From assembly GCA_023664725.1 (NCBI GenBank), contig JAMPFA010000001.1, positions 238,172-302,171 of the forward strand: a stretch of DNA of 64,000 nucleotides, written 5' to 3'. Positions 25,639 to 34,746 of the stretch are shown one piece after another. The first letter of the stretch is position 1. Each line of letters begins with the position of its first letter. The DNA comes from Roseburia sp. (GTDB lineage: Bacteria; Bacillota; Clostridia; Lachnospirales; Lachnospiraceae). The notes below the pieces were generated by a model. That model had not been told where the DNA came from, did not search any database, and saw only the letters and a list, made by a program, of their open reading frames with translations. The position numbers and the translations under genes were made by a program.

Positions 25639-27426
25639 ATGACAAATGAGATGATGGAAGTAGTATCAAGTAACATTTTCGGCGTGTGGTTTTTGATTGG
25701 AACGGCGCTGGTATTCTGGATGCAGGCGGGGTTTGCCATGGTGGAGGCGGGCTTTACCAGGGCGAAAAACTCTGGCAATATTATTATGAAAAACCTGATG
25801 GATTTCTGCATTGGCACGGTGATGTTTATCCTTATTGGATTTTCCCTTTTGCTAGGGGAGGATTTGATGGGGCTGATTGGAAAGCCGGGATTTGACATTT
25901 TTACCAGCTATGCAGGTTTTGATTTTTCCAACTTTGTGTTTAACCTGGTATTTTGCGCCACCACGGCAACTATCGTGTCGGGGGCCATGGCGGAGCGGAC
26001 GAAATTTTTGTCCTACTGTATTTATTCAGGTGTGATTTCCGCATTGATTTACCCTATCGAGGCGCACTGGGTTTGGGGCGGCGGCTGGCTGGCCCAGATG
26101 GGATTCCACGATTTTGCAGGATCCGCCTGTATCCATATGGTGGGGGGCGTCTGCGCATTGATTGGGGCGAAAATCCTTGGGCCCCGTATCGGAAAGTTTT
26201 CTAAGGATAAGGCGGGAAATATTACCAAGGTGAACGCTTTTCCGGGACACAATATCCCGATCGGCTCCCTGGGGGTGTTTATCCTCTGGCTGGGCTGGTA
26301 TGGATTTAACGGTGCGGCTGCAACTACCGTGGAGGAGCTTGGCTCGATCTTTGTCACCACGACCATTGCACCGGCTGTGGCAACTTTGGTATGTATGATA
26401 TTTACCTGGGTAAAATACAAAAAACCGGACGTTTCCATGTGTCTGAATGCATCTTTGGCAGGGCTTGTGGCAGTCACCGCCTCCTGCGACGTGACGGACG
26501 CCTTTGGCTCCATTGTGATTGGCTTTGTGGCAGGGCTTTTGGTGGTGTTTGGCGTATGGCTGTTGGATGAAAAGCTCCGCATCGACGACCCTGTGGGCGC
26601 AGTTGCGGTACATATGATGAACGGAATCTGGGGAACCATCGCAGTCGGTCTTTTTGCCACCGACACTGCCCCCGCCTTTGCGAGAGGCTACGGCGACGGG
26701 GTGAATTTCGGGGCAAACCAGATTGTGGGCAAAGGGCTGTTTTATGGCGGCGGTTTTACGCTCCTTGGGGTTCAGCTTTTGGGCATGGCGTGTATTATCG
26801 CCTACACCGCAGTGGCCATTACCGTTACCTTCCTGGCAATCAAGGCGACTATCGGACTTCGGGCGTCTGAGGAGGAGGAAATTTTGGGCCTTGACATTAC
26901 AGAGCACGGCTTACCTTCCGCTTATTCCGGATTTTCACTGATGGATGTGTCCAACACCATGACCATGGATATCAACGAGAATACAGACCTTGGGGAATCA
27001 GATTACGAGACGGCATCCCAGGTAAAGAGGGATGCGGCTGTAAAGGTTGTGTCTATGCCGGTACAGTCCACTGGCATGTACAAAGTGGTAATCATTGCAA
27101 AACTGTCCCGGTATGACAAGCTGCGGCGGGCCATGAATGAACTTGGCGTGACAGGAATGACTGTGACACAGGTTATGGGCTGTGGAATCCAGAAGGGCGC
27201 AGGGGAGAGATACCGTGGTGCAGAGCTGGATGCAACACTGCTTCCAAAGGTAAAAGTGGAAGTGGTTGTGAGCAATATTCCGGTGGAAAATGTTGTGGAG
27301 GCCGCAAAGAAGACGCTTTACACCGGGCATATCGGGGACGGCAAGATTTTCGTGTACGATGTGGCGAAGGTTGTGAAGATCCGCACCGGGGAAGAGGACA
27401 GGGATGCGCTTAGGGATGTGGAGTAG
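25639..27426 (+). CDS. amt: Ammonium transporter fused to a PII (GlnB/GlnK) domain
   Basis: This 595-residue protein joins an Amt channel (about residues 1-410, eleven membrane segments; motifs FWMQAGFAMVEAGFTRAKN, AHWVWGGGWL, HMVGGVCALIGA, VHMMNGIWGTIAVGL) to a C-terminal PII domain (about 479-595; MYKVVIIAKLSRYDKLRRAM to HIGDGKIFVYDV). Amt conducts ammonium across the membrane; separate PII proteins normally gate it. The T-loop reads KGAGERYRGAELDATLLPK, where the usual uridylylated Tyr of GAEY is Leu. ATG 25639 is chosen for its AGAGGAGG site; the frame open from 25549 lies in a hairpin. It follows glnN and ends before a terminator. Confidence 0.95.
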   Translation: MTNEMMEVVSSNIFGVWFLIGTALVFWMQAGFAMVEAGFTRAKNSGNIIMKNLMDFCIGTVMFILIGFSLLLGEDLMGLIGKPGFDIFTSYAGFDFSNFVFNLVFCATTATIVSGAMAERTKFLSYCIYSGVISALIYPIEAHWVWGGGWLAQMGFHDFAGSACIHMVGGVCALIGAKILGPRIGKFSKDKAGNITKVNAFPGHNIPIGSLGVFILWLGWYGFNGAAATTVEELGSIFVTTTIAPAVATLVCMIFTWVKYKKPDVSMCLNASLAGLVAVTASCDVTDAFGSIVIGFVAGLLVVFGVWLLDEKLRIDDPVGAVAVHMMNGIWGTIAVGLFATDTAPAFARGYGDGVNFGANQIVGKGLFYGGGFTLLGVQLLGMACIIAYTAVAITVTFLAIKATIGLRASEEEEILGLDITEHGLPSAYSGFSLMDVSNTMTMDINENTDLGESDYETASQVKRDAAVKVVSMPVQSTGMYKVVIIAKLSRYDKLRRAMNELGVTGMTVTQVMGCGIQKGAGERYRGAELDATLLPKVKVEVVVSNIPVENVVEAAKKTLYTGHIGDGKIFVYDVAKVVKIRTGEEDRDALRDVE

Positions 27427-27486
27427 CGAGGATAAGAGAAAATTTTGGTAATGTGAAAACATGAAATAATGAAAGAAAGGCATGTG

Positions 27487-27529
27487 TTGCCGTCTCAGCG
27501 AATGGAAATTCCTGAGGCGGCAAATTTTT
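27487..27529 (+). terminator. Terminator after amt
   Basis: TTGCCGTCTCAG (27487-27498) pairs with CTGAGGCGGCAA (27512-27523), followed by TTTTT. Confidence 0.85.
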
Positions 27530-27565
27530 GGGTTAGTCTGGTATTGTTTGGGTTTCCGTGAGATT

Positions 27566-28474
27566 TTACATGGTCAGAAAATCTTTTAGCTTTATATGCC
27601 GCACCACGCTGGTAGAGTAATCGATATCATCGTTGGTGATTAAAATTTTCTGTGACAGATTGTCAGTGCCGTGAAATGCGCTAAATTCCCGTGTATACGA
27701 TTTGTCCTCCGCCACGCTGTATGCGGCCTGGATAAAATACTTTTTCGTGCCCTGTTGGGCAAGGAAATCAATTTCTTTTCCGCCATTGTCATACACCCAT
27801 ACATGATAGCCCATGTAAATAAGTTCATTGTATATGATATTTTCCAGGTTATGCTTAAGGTCAAAACGATTGTCCATGCACCGCAGGGAGTTAAAGGACA
27901 CATCGGCATTGTATATTTTGACATAGTAGCTGAGCTCTCTTTTGGTTCTGGTAGAATATTTTTTTATAGTTTCCATAATGTATGCCTCTTCCAGATAGCC
28001 CAGGTACTTCATAATTGTGTTTACCGAGCAGGTTTCGTGTTCCTTTTTGATGTAGCTGTGAATGGATTTTGCGGAAATAATTCTGCCATTGGAGCGCAGA
28101 ACGAAGTTTACAAGGCTTTGAAATAACCGCTCCTTGCGGATTTTGTGGCGGCGCATCAGGTCATTTTGGACAATGGCATCATCCAAATCTTCCAGATACC
28201 TGCGCTGTGCATCAGGGCTGTCAAACTCAAAGCGTTTTGGAAATCCGCCCCAAACCAGGTAGTCGGAAATGGAGACATCTTTGCCAAGTTCCTTTGTATA
28301 TTCTAAAATTTCTTTGTAGACAAAGGGACGGATGCGGAAGGAAACATACCGTCCGCTTAATTCCTTTGTAAACTCTCCGGACAGCAGTTTGGAGTTGGAG
28401 CCTGTGATAATTTTAATTAAATCGGAATCGTAAAATTCCCGAATCGGTTTAATATAGTGTTCCCGGTATATCAT
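27566..28474 (-). pseudogene. AAA_14/DUF4143 ATPase with its P-loop region deleted in frame
   Basis: The reverse-strand frame of 302 residues begins with MIYREHYIKPIREFYDSDLI at a good AGGTGATTGC-ATG ribosome site and continues KIITGSNSKLLSGEFTKEL. In intact members the N-terminal KIITG leads into a Walker A loop (of the type GIRRCGKS) and Walker B before reaching the TGSNSKLLSGE motif about 90-100 residues later. Here the two ITG segments are joined directly (28400-28411), removing the whole nucleotide-binding core without a frameshift. The C-terminal DUF4143 part, including VWVYDNGGKEIDFLAQQG, is intact. It cannot bind ATP as its relatives do, so it is probably a dead gene, though the frame is open. 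Confidence 0.75.
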
Positions 28475-28496
28475 GCAATCACCTCAGGCTTATCAT

Positions 28497-28534
28497 AGTG
28501 AAAGATTTGCAGAAAGCGAAGCAAATCTTTCACT
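28497..28534. repeat. Perfect 14-bp inverted repeat with flanking T-run
   Basis: AGTGAAAGATTTGC (28497-28510) and GCAAATCTTTCACT (28521-28534) are perfect inverted copies around a 10-base loop, followed on the + strand by ATTTTTTT. It could act as a + strand terminator; on the reverse strand it sits 23 bp before the DUF4143 gene start, where it could be an operator. Confidence 0.8.
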
Positions 28535-28548
28535 ATTTTTTTGCAATA

Positions 28549-28870
28549 AGCCGGAAAGCGGAGCTACACCCACAAGAATTTAAAGAAAAACCGGGCGTAC
28601 AAATATTACATTGCCGCCTACAAAATAGAAAACGGGAAAAAACGCTACCAGTCCAAATCCCCCACGATCCATGTGGCCATGAAACAGGAAAAACGCACCA
28701 ATGTAAAGAGCATCACGGTAAACAAGACGAAGGTGTCTTTGAAAGCAAAGAAAACCTTCCAGATAAAAGCCACTGCCAAGACAGAAAATGCGAAAAAGAA
28801 AGGCTCCTACAGTATTTTTGTCATTGCCAATAATGGGGTGTCGAAGGAGATAAAGGTGACGGTAAAATAG
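28549..28870 (+). pseudogene. C-terminal remnant of an FnIII/Ig-like surface protein
   Basis: The + frame from about 28549 to TAG 28868-28870 reads SYTHKNLKKNRAYKYYIAAYK, a fibronectin type III-like end, then TNVKSITVNKTKVSLKAKKT and a closing GVSKEIKVTVK, the usual end of bacterial Ig-like (Big_2) domains. There is no start codon in context, a stop lies just upstream, and the Ig domain is shortened (the middle strand region is missing). It is the tail of a once larger extracellular protein, now truncated next to the inverted repeat at 28497. Confidence 0.7.
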
Positions 28871-28887
28871 AGACTGCATTTGAAAGA

Positions 28888-29526
28888 TTAACACACAATA
28901 ACTTCCCCCTCTAAAACTGCAAAATTCACACTTTCCTGCCACTCAAACATTGCAGCTCCGTTTGTCCCCTCCGTGATCTTTTTCCGTATCTGTTCTTTTA
29001 ATTCCTGGGGGACCATGGCATACACCACCACCTGGTCGGTATACTCCACTTCCATAACAGTGATCTTGGCTTTCCCCAGGATATACTGGATTTTTCCCAG
29101 TCCGTTGTAATCTGTGTGGATTGCCAGTTTCTGGCCGGGCCGGATGTCTAAGATCACAGAATTTTTAAGTCCTTCCTGGACGGCTTTCTGGTAGGCACGA
29201 ACCAACCCGCCGGTTCCAAGGAGAACTCCGCCGAAATATCGGGTCACCACCACGGCAGTATTGTGGATCTCTTCCTTTAAGAGCACGTCTAGCATAGGCC
29301 GTCCAGCTGTCTGGCTGGGCTCTCCGTCGTCGGAGCAGCGGGAGATTTCCTGATTTTTCCCGATGACAAAGGCGGAGCAGTTGTGTCTGGCATCCCAGTA
29401 TTTCTTTTTCATTTCCCCGATAAAGGCCATGGCTTCTGTCTCTGTCTGTACCGGACGAAGGGTTGCGACAAAACGGGATTTCTTTTCTACAATCTCTCCT
29501 TCTCCACCTGTGTATACCACTTTCAT
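28888..29526 (-). CDS. YigZ/IMPACT-family protein
   Basis: This 212-residue cytoplasmic protein has the UPF0029/IMPACT N-terminal domain with EKKSRFVATLRPVQTETEA, HNCSAFVIG, the DDGEPSQTAGRPML signature and VVVTRYFGGVLLGTGGLVRAY, plus a C-terminal ferredoxin-like domain (DUF1949). E. coli YigZ and eukaryotic IMPACT are linked to translation control, but the bacterial role is not settled. Start 29526 is chosen because an AAAAGGAG site lies 10 bp upstream; the ATG nine codons earlier overlaps that site. Confidence 0.93.
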   Translation of the reverse strand: MKVVYTGGEGEIVEKKSRFVATLRPVQTETEAMAFIGEMKKKYWDARHNCSAFVIGKNQEISRCSDDGEPSQTAGRPMLDVLLKEEIHNTAVVVTRYFGGVLLGTGGLVRAYQKAVQEGLKNSVILDIRPGQKLAIHTDYNGLGKIQYILGKAKITVMEVEYTDQVVVYAMVPQELKEQIRKKITEGTNGAAMFEWQESVNFAVLEGEVIVC

Positions 29527-29659
29527 AGCATAAAAACTCCTTTTTCTTATCAATATATCATGAACTGTTACGATTATATCATTCCCTTATGTTTGAATCA
29601 ACGAAAAAACGGAAAACCTATCCCATAGAGGTTGTTCATTATAAAATCACATTATTTTC

Positions 29660-29688
29660 TTTAAATACAGGAAACTTTTTGTTATAAT
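29660..29688 (+). promoter_or_regulatory. Probable promoter for the PBP1A gene
   Basis: TATAAT (29683-29688) is preceded at 17 bp by TTTAAA (29660-29665), a weak -35 hexamer. Confidence 0.45.
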
Positions 29689-29718
29689 AGAGACGTTATA
29701 TCGAAAAGGAGGCTTATT

Positions 29719-32355
29719 ATGAACTATGGAAAAAATAGTACGAAGAAGCGTGAAAAAGAGCTGACTTCCAAAGGTACTATGATTCGGAAAAAATTCAGCA
29801 TAATATTTCTAAAGACATTGCTGTTTTGCCTCTTTGCATTCATTATCATAGGTGGATGTGCAGGTTTCGGGATTATGAAAGGCGTCATCGACGCCGCTCC
29901 GGAGATCAATCTGGACGACGCAACCCCCACCGGCTTTTTGTCCACAGTGTTAGATAAGAATGGCAAACAGACAGCCACGTTGGTGGCAACGGGTTCCAAC
30001 CGGGTATATGCGACGATAGATGAGATTCCCGTAGATTTACAGCATGCCATTGTGGCCATTGAGGATGAGCGGTTTTACGACCATAACGGAATCGACTTAA
30101 AGGGGATCCTTCGTGCCGGGGTAAAGGGAATTACCAAAGGAAAATTTTCCGAGGGAGCCAGCACAATTACCCAGCAGCTTTTGAAAAACAATGTGTTTAC
30201 AAGCTGGACCAGTGAATCCTCTTTTGCCGACAAGCTGGAGAGAAAGATACAGGAGCAGTACCTGGCAATGCAGCTTGAGAAAAAAGTGTCCAAGGAATGG
30301 ATTTTAGAAAATTATTTAAATACCATTAATCTGGGGCAGAATACCTTGGGTGTGCAGGCTGCATCCAGGCGTTATTTTAACAAGGATGTGTCGGAACTGA
30401 ACCTGTCAGAATGTGCGGTGATCGCCAGCATTACCCAGAATCCTTCCAGGTTAAATCCCATCAGCAACCCGGATAAAAATGCAGAGCGGCGGGAAAAGGT
30501 ATTAAGAAATATGCGTGATCTTGGTTACATTTCCGACGCAGAGTTTGACAGCGCCATGCGGGATGATGTATACAACAGGATTCAGGTGGTGAATACCGAG
30601 ACGGAGGAAGAGGATGTAACTTCCTACTTTGTGGACGCACTTACAGACCAGGTGATCCAGGACTTTATCGATCAGCTGGGGTACACGGAGACCCAGGCGT
30701 ACAAGGCATTGTACAACGGCGGCCTTACCATTGAATCTACCCAGGATCCCGCTATTCAGGCGATCTGCGATGAGGAGGTAAACAATCTGGAGAATTACCC
30801 CACGGCACCGAAATTTTCATTCTCCTACCGTCTTACGGTAGAAAAAGCCGATGGGACTTATAAAAATTACAGTGAGCAGACCATGTTGTACTATTATCAG
30901 GCCCACAATGCGGATTACAGTGTGAACTTTGCCTCCCAGGAGGAGGCCTTTGCTGCTGTGGAAGCTTACAAGGCAGAGATTATGGAACCAGGGGATAAAA
31001 TTGTGGAAAACGGAGAGACCATCACCTATACTCTGCAGCCTCAGGCATCTCTCACGGTGATCAATCAGTCTACAGGAGAGGTTGTTGCTCTGGTAGGAGG
31101 AAGAGGAGACAAAACTGCCAGCAAGACATTAAACCGTGCTGCCAGTACCACCAGACAGCCCGGGTCTACCTACAAGGTCCTGGCGGCATATGCCCCTGCT
31201 TTAGACAGCGGCGGATTGACACTGGCTTCTGTTCAGGATGATGCTCCATACTCTTACGAGAATGGAACATCCCTGAGAAATTACGACAATTCCTTCCGGG
31301 GATTTACGCCCCTTCGAGAGGCAATTACCTACTCCATCAATATCGTAACGGTAAAGACATTGACGGAAATCGGAACAGGCTTAGGATTCAGCTATCTCCA
31401 CGACTTTGGATTTACTACCTTAGTGGATGATGACAACAACCAGGCGCTTGCACTGGGAGGAATTACAAACGGTGTCACTAATCTGGAACTCACCGCAGCC
31501 TACGCCACCATTGCAAATGAGGGAACTTATATCAGGCCGAGATTTTACACCAGGATTTTAGACCACGACGGAAATGTGCTCATAGATAATACGCCTCAGA
31601 CTCACGGGGTGTTAAAGGCCTCCACGGCATGGCTTTTGACAGATGCCATGAAGGGTGTGATTAATTCCGGGACGGGAACAGCCGTGAAATTCCCCAATAT
31701 GGAAATGGCGGGAAAAACAGGAACCACCACAAAGAACAGGGATGCCTTGTTTGCTGGTTTTACTCCATATTACACCTGTGTGGTGTGGGGAGGATATGAT
31801 GACAATACGCCTCAGGCGGGGGGAACCACTTCCTACCCCAAGGCAATCTGGCGTTCCGTTATGAGCCGGATCCACGAGAATCTGGAATACAAGGATTTTG
31901 TCATGCCTTCGGATATTACAACGGCAAGTGTCTGCAAAAAGTCCGGAAAGCTGGCTGTGGCGGGACTCTGCGACTGCGATCCCAGGGGGAGCATGATCCA
32001 GACAGAATACTTTGCGGAGGGTACCGTGCCCACAGAGTACTGTGACCATCATGTAAATGTTACGGTCTGTGCAGAATCAAATATGCTGGCAACAGATTTT
32101 TGCCCCAACCGTGTCAGTGGTGTGTATATCATCGGAGGTGAACCAGGGTCGGCGGATGAACCCTACCTCTTAAGTGAGGGCTCATCCACCAATACCTGTC
32201 CGCTGCACACAGCGCCTCAGGAGGTTCCTGTCAACATACCGGAGATCCAGTTTGAGGATGATAATGCGCACAAAGACAAGGAAAGCCAAAAAGATGATAA
32301 GAAGGATGACAAGAATGACGACAAAAAGAATAATGAGGCTTCGGATGATGATTAA
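29719..32355 (+). CDS. Class A penicillin-binding protein (PBP1A type)
   Basis: This 878-residue bifunctional enzyme polymerises and cross-links peptidoglycan outside the membrane. It has a cytoplasmic basic N-terminus, one membrane anchor (about 30-52), a GT51 glycosyltransferase domain with AIEDERFYDHNGID and GASTITQQLLKN, and a transpeptidase domain with the active-site STYK (Ser near residue 480), SIN in YSINIVTVK and KTGTT near 666. The C-terminal tail has paired-Cys segments (CKKSGKLAVAGLCDCD) and ends in a low-complexity Lys/Asp run. AAAGGAGG precedes the start. The GH112 gene follows by 20 bp, so they may be cotranscribed. Confidence 0.96.
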   Translation: MNYGKNSTKKREKELTSKGTMIRKKFSIIFLKTLLFCLFAFIIIGGCAGFGIMKGVIDAAPEINLDDATPTGFLSTVLDKNGKQTATLVATGSNRVYATIDEIPVDLQHAIVAIEDERFYDHNGIDLKGILRAGVKGITKGKFSEGASTITQQLLKNNVFTSWTSESSFADKLERKIQEQYLAMQLEKKVSKEWILENYLNTINLGQNTLGVQAASRRYFNKDVSELNLSECAVIASITQNPSRLNPISNPDKNAERREKVLRNMRDLGYISDAEFDSAMRDDVYNRIQVVNTETEEEDVTSYFVDALTDQVIQDFIDQLGYTETQAYKALYNGGLTIESTQDPAIQAICDEEVNNLENYPTAPKFSFSYRLTVEKADGTYKNYSEQTMLYYYQAHNADYSVNFASQEEAFAAVEAYKAEIMEPGDKIVENGETITYTLQPQASLTVINQSTGEVVALVGGRGDKTASKTLNRAASTTRQPGSTYKVLAAYAPALDSGGLTLASVQDDAPYSYENGTSLRNYDNSFRGFTPLREAITYSINIVTVKTLTEIGTGLGFSYLHDFGFTTLVDDDNNQALALGGITNGVTNLELTAAYATIANEGTYIRPRFYTRILDHDGNVLIDNTPQTHGVLKASTAWLLTDAMKGVINSGTGTAVKFPNMEMAGKTGTTTKNRDALFAGFTPYYTCVVWGGYDDNTPQAGGTTSYPKAIWRSVMSRIHENLEYKDFVMPSDITTASVCKKSGKLAVAGLCDCDPRGSMIQTEYFAEGTVPTEYCDHHVNVTVCAESNMLATDFCPNRVSGVYIIGGEPGSADEPYLLSEGSSTNTCPLHTAPQEVPVNIPEIQFEDDNAHKDKESQKDDKKDDKNDDKKNNEASDDD

Positions 32356-32376
32356 AAAAACAGGAGGTTATCTTTG

Positions 32377-34524
32377 ATGAGAGGACGAGTGACGATCCCC
32401 ACCGATATCGACGTAGTGGATGAGACCTTGGATTTAATCGAAAAATGGGGTGCGGATGCCATCCGGGACTGTGACGGGACAGAGTTCCCTGAGAAACTTA
32501 AGGACGTGGATGCCAAAATATATGCCACGTATTACACCACTAGGAAAGACAATGTATGGGCCAAGGCCCATCCGGAGGAGATCCAGCAGTGTTATATTAT
32601 GACGCCTCAGTATACCGCAATGGACAGCATCTTAAAAATTCCCATTATGAAGGGCATTTACCCTGATATGATGAGGCCAAATGACAGGGATGATATCACA
32701 AGATGGTGGGAAGTGGTAGACCGTACCATCGGAGAAGTGGTGCCTGTGACGGAGTGGAGCTATGACGGGAATGCTCTTGTCACAGTGCAGGCCAGCCTTT
32801 ATCATGCCTACACTGTAAGCTTTCTCGCTTATATTATGTGGGATCCGGTGCATATGTACAATGCGGTGGTCAATAGCTGGGACAATGTGGAAAAACAGAT
32901 GACTTTTGATGTGAGGCAGCCTCTGACCCACGCATTTACCTTACAGCGTCTTCGACGTTTTATCGAAGAACATCCCTATGTAAACGTCATCCGTTTTACC
33001 ACCTTTTTCCACCAGTTTACCCTGGTCTGCGATGAGGAGGCCAGGGAGAAATATGTGGACTGGTTTGGCTATTCCGCATCGGTAAGCCCCTATATTTTAG
33101 AGCAGTTTGAAAAAGAAGCGGGGTACCCTTTCCGGCCGGAATATATCATTGACCAGGGGTACTACAACAATCAGTACCGTATCCCTTCTAAAGAGTACAG
33201 GGATTTCCAGAAGTTCCAGGTAAAAGAGGTGGCAAAAATCGTTCGAGAGCTGACGGATATCTGCCATGAGTACGGAAAAGAAGCCATGATGTTTTTGGGG
33301 GACCACTGGATTGGGACGGAACCTTATCTGGAGGAGTTTGCCTCTCTTGGGATCGATGCGGTGGTGGGATCTGTGGGCAACGGCGCCACTTTGCGGCTCA
33401 TCAGTGATATCAAGGGAGTAAACTATACAGAAGGGCGGCTTTTGCCCTATCTGTTTCCTGATACCTTCTATGAGGGGGGAAATCCCCTGGAGGAGGCAAA
33501 AAAGAATTGGGTCACTGCCCGCCGGGCAATCTTAAGAAGCCCAATAGACCGGATCGGGTACGGCGGCTATCTGAAGCTGGCCCTTAAGTTCCCGGACTTT
33601 ATCCAGTATGTGGAGTCTGTCTGCGAGGAATTCCGGCTTCTCTATCAGAATGCCAAGGGCACTACGCCTTACTGTGTAAAAAAGACAGCAGTTTTAAACT
33701 GCTTTGGAAAAATGCGTTCCTGGGGCTGCCATATGCAGCATCATGCCATTTATCATAAGCAGAATTACTCTTACGCAGGAATTCTTGAGGCTCTTTCCGG
33801 TGCGCCTTTAGATGTATGTTTTATCAGTTTTGAGGATATACTGGAAGATGAGCATATATTGGATGACGTGGATGTGATCTTAAATATAGGGGATATGGAT
33901 ACTGCCCAGAGCGGCGGCGCTTACTGGACAGAACCCGAAATTCTTACACGTATCCGCAGATTTGTGGCAGAGGGAGGCGGCTTTATCGGTGTGGGAGAAC
34001 CGGCGGCCACCATGTATCAGGGCAGACTGATCCAGCTTTCGGATATCCTTGGAGTGGAGATCGAAAACGGTTTTACTCTGGGCTATGATAAATACAACTG
34101 GCAGGAGAGAGAGCATTTTATCCTGGAGGATGTCAAAGGAAAGGATGTGGATTTCGGTGAGGGAAAGAACAGTATCTATGCCCTGGAGGGCACGGATGTG
34201 CTGGCAGTTTCCCATGGAGGCGTCCAGATGGCGGCAAAAGATTTCGGCCAGGGTCGGGGAGTGTATATCTCCGGACTTCCCTACAGCTTTTTAAACAGCC
34301 GCATTCTCTACAGGGCGGTGCTCTGGAGCTGTCACGGTGAGGAGGAAGTAAAACGCTGGTACAGCGCCAACTACAATGTAGATGTACATGCCTATGTGGT
34401 AAACCACAAGTACTGCGTGGTGAACAACACCTATGAGCCCCAGACAAGTACTATTTATATCGGGGATGGAACCAGCTTTGAAGTAGAGTTAATGCCAAAT
34501 GAAATCAGATGGATGAGTCTTTGA
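32377..34524 (+). CDS. gnpA: GH112 beta-galactosyl-hexosamine (or rhamnose) phosphorylase
   Basis: GH112 enzymes cleave beta-1,3-galactosyl-N-acetylhexosamines (lacto-N-biose, galacto-N-biose) or galactosyl-rhamnose with phosphate, releasing galactose-1-phosphate in the cytoplasm. The 715-residue protein shows RGRVTIPTDIDVVDETLDLI, WGADAIRDCDGTEFPEKL and MMFLGDHWIGTEPYLEEF, whose Asp near residue 308 matches the catalytic acid, and AVVGSVGNGATLRLISDIKG. Its C-terminal half holds the Rossmann-like beta-galactosidase-trimer-like domain. ATG 32377 has an AGGAGG site nine bases upstream. No transporter or galactose kinase is adjacent, and the aglycone specificity is not decided. Confidence 0.9.
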   Translation: MRGRVTIPTDIDVVDETLDLIEKWGADAIRDCDGTEFPEKLKDVDAKIYATYYTTRKDNVWAKAHPEEIQQCYIMTPQYTAMDSILKIPIMKGIYPDMMRPNDRDDITRWWEVVDRTIGEVVPVTEWSYDGNALVTVQASLYHAYTVSFLAYIMWDPVHMYNAVVNSWDNVEKQMTFDVRQPLTHAFTLQRLRRFIEEHPYVNVIRFTTFFHQFTLVCDEEAREKYVDWFGYSASVSPYILEQFEKEAGYPFRPEYIIDQGYYNNQYRIPSKEYRDFQKFQVKEVAKIVRELTDICHEYGKEAMMFLGDHWIGTEPYLEEFASLGIDAVVGSVGNGATLRLISDIKGVNYTEGRLLPYLFPDTFYEGGNPLEEAKKNWVTARRAILRSPIDRIGYGGYLKLALKFPDFIQYVESVCEEFRLLYQNAKGTTPYCVKKTAVLNCFGKMRSWGCHMQHHAIYHKQNYSYAGILEALSGAPLDVCFISFEDILEDEHILDDVDVILNIGDMDTAQSGGAYWTEPEILTRIRRFVAEGGGFIGVGEPAATMYQGRLIQLSDILGVEIENGFTLGYDKYNWQEREHFILEDVKGKDVDFGEGKNSIYALEGTDVLAVSHGGVQMAAKDFGQGRGVYISGLPYSFLNSRILYRAVLWSCHGEEEVKRWYSANYNVDVHAYVVNHKYCVVNNTYEPQTSTIYIGDGTSFEVELMPNEIRWMSL

Positions 34525-34544
34525 CAAATTTTTTAAAAAAGTAC

Positions 34545-34573
34545 TTGACTATTCATTAGACCTGCTATATAAT
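34545..34573 (+). promoter_or_regulatory. Promoter for tRNA-Gln
   Basis: TTGACT (34545-34550), 17-bp spacer, TATAAT (34568-34573), a near-consensus promoter 40 bp before the tRNA. Confidence 0.85.
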
Positions 34574-34612
34574 ATCTATTGTTGACGACAGAAAGCTTGT
34601 CAGCAATAGTTT

Positions 34613-34684
34613 AGGGCTATCGCCAAACGGTAAGGCAACGGACTCTGACTCCGTCAGTTCAAGGTTCGAATCCTTGTAGCCCTG
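34613..34684 (+). tRNA. tRNA-Gln (anticodon CTG)
   Basis: The 72-nt sequence folds as a cloverleaf: acceptor AGGGCTA/TAGCCCT with discriminator G, D-arm GCC...GGC, anticodon stem ACGGA/TCCGT with loop CTCTGAC (anticodon CTG), T-arm CAAGG-TTCGAAT-CCTTG. No CCA is encoded. It reads CAG codons. It has its own promoter and a terminator directly after it. Confidence 0.95.
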
Positions 34685-34692
34685 CTTTTAAG

Positions 34693-34722
34693 ACTCAGTA
34701 GATGATTCTACTGAGTTTTTTT
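34693..34722 (+). terminator. Terminator after tRNA-Gln
   Basis: ACTCAGTAG (34693-34701), loop ATGATT, CTACTGAGT (34708-34716), then a run of T to 34722. Confidence 0.9.
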
Positions 34723-34746
34723 CTTCACAGGGAAAGGAGACAGGAT

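Noticed and set aside
26026..26907. Long reverse ORF (293 codons) inside amt
   Set aside because: It lies fully antisense to a certain gene, has low-complexity His/Gln-rich sequence, no ribosome site and no recognisable domain.
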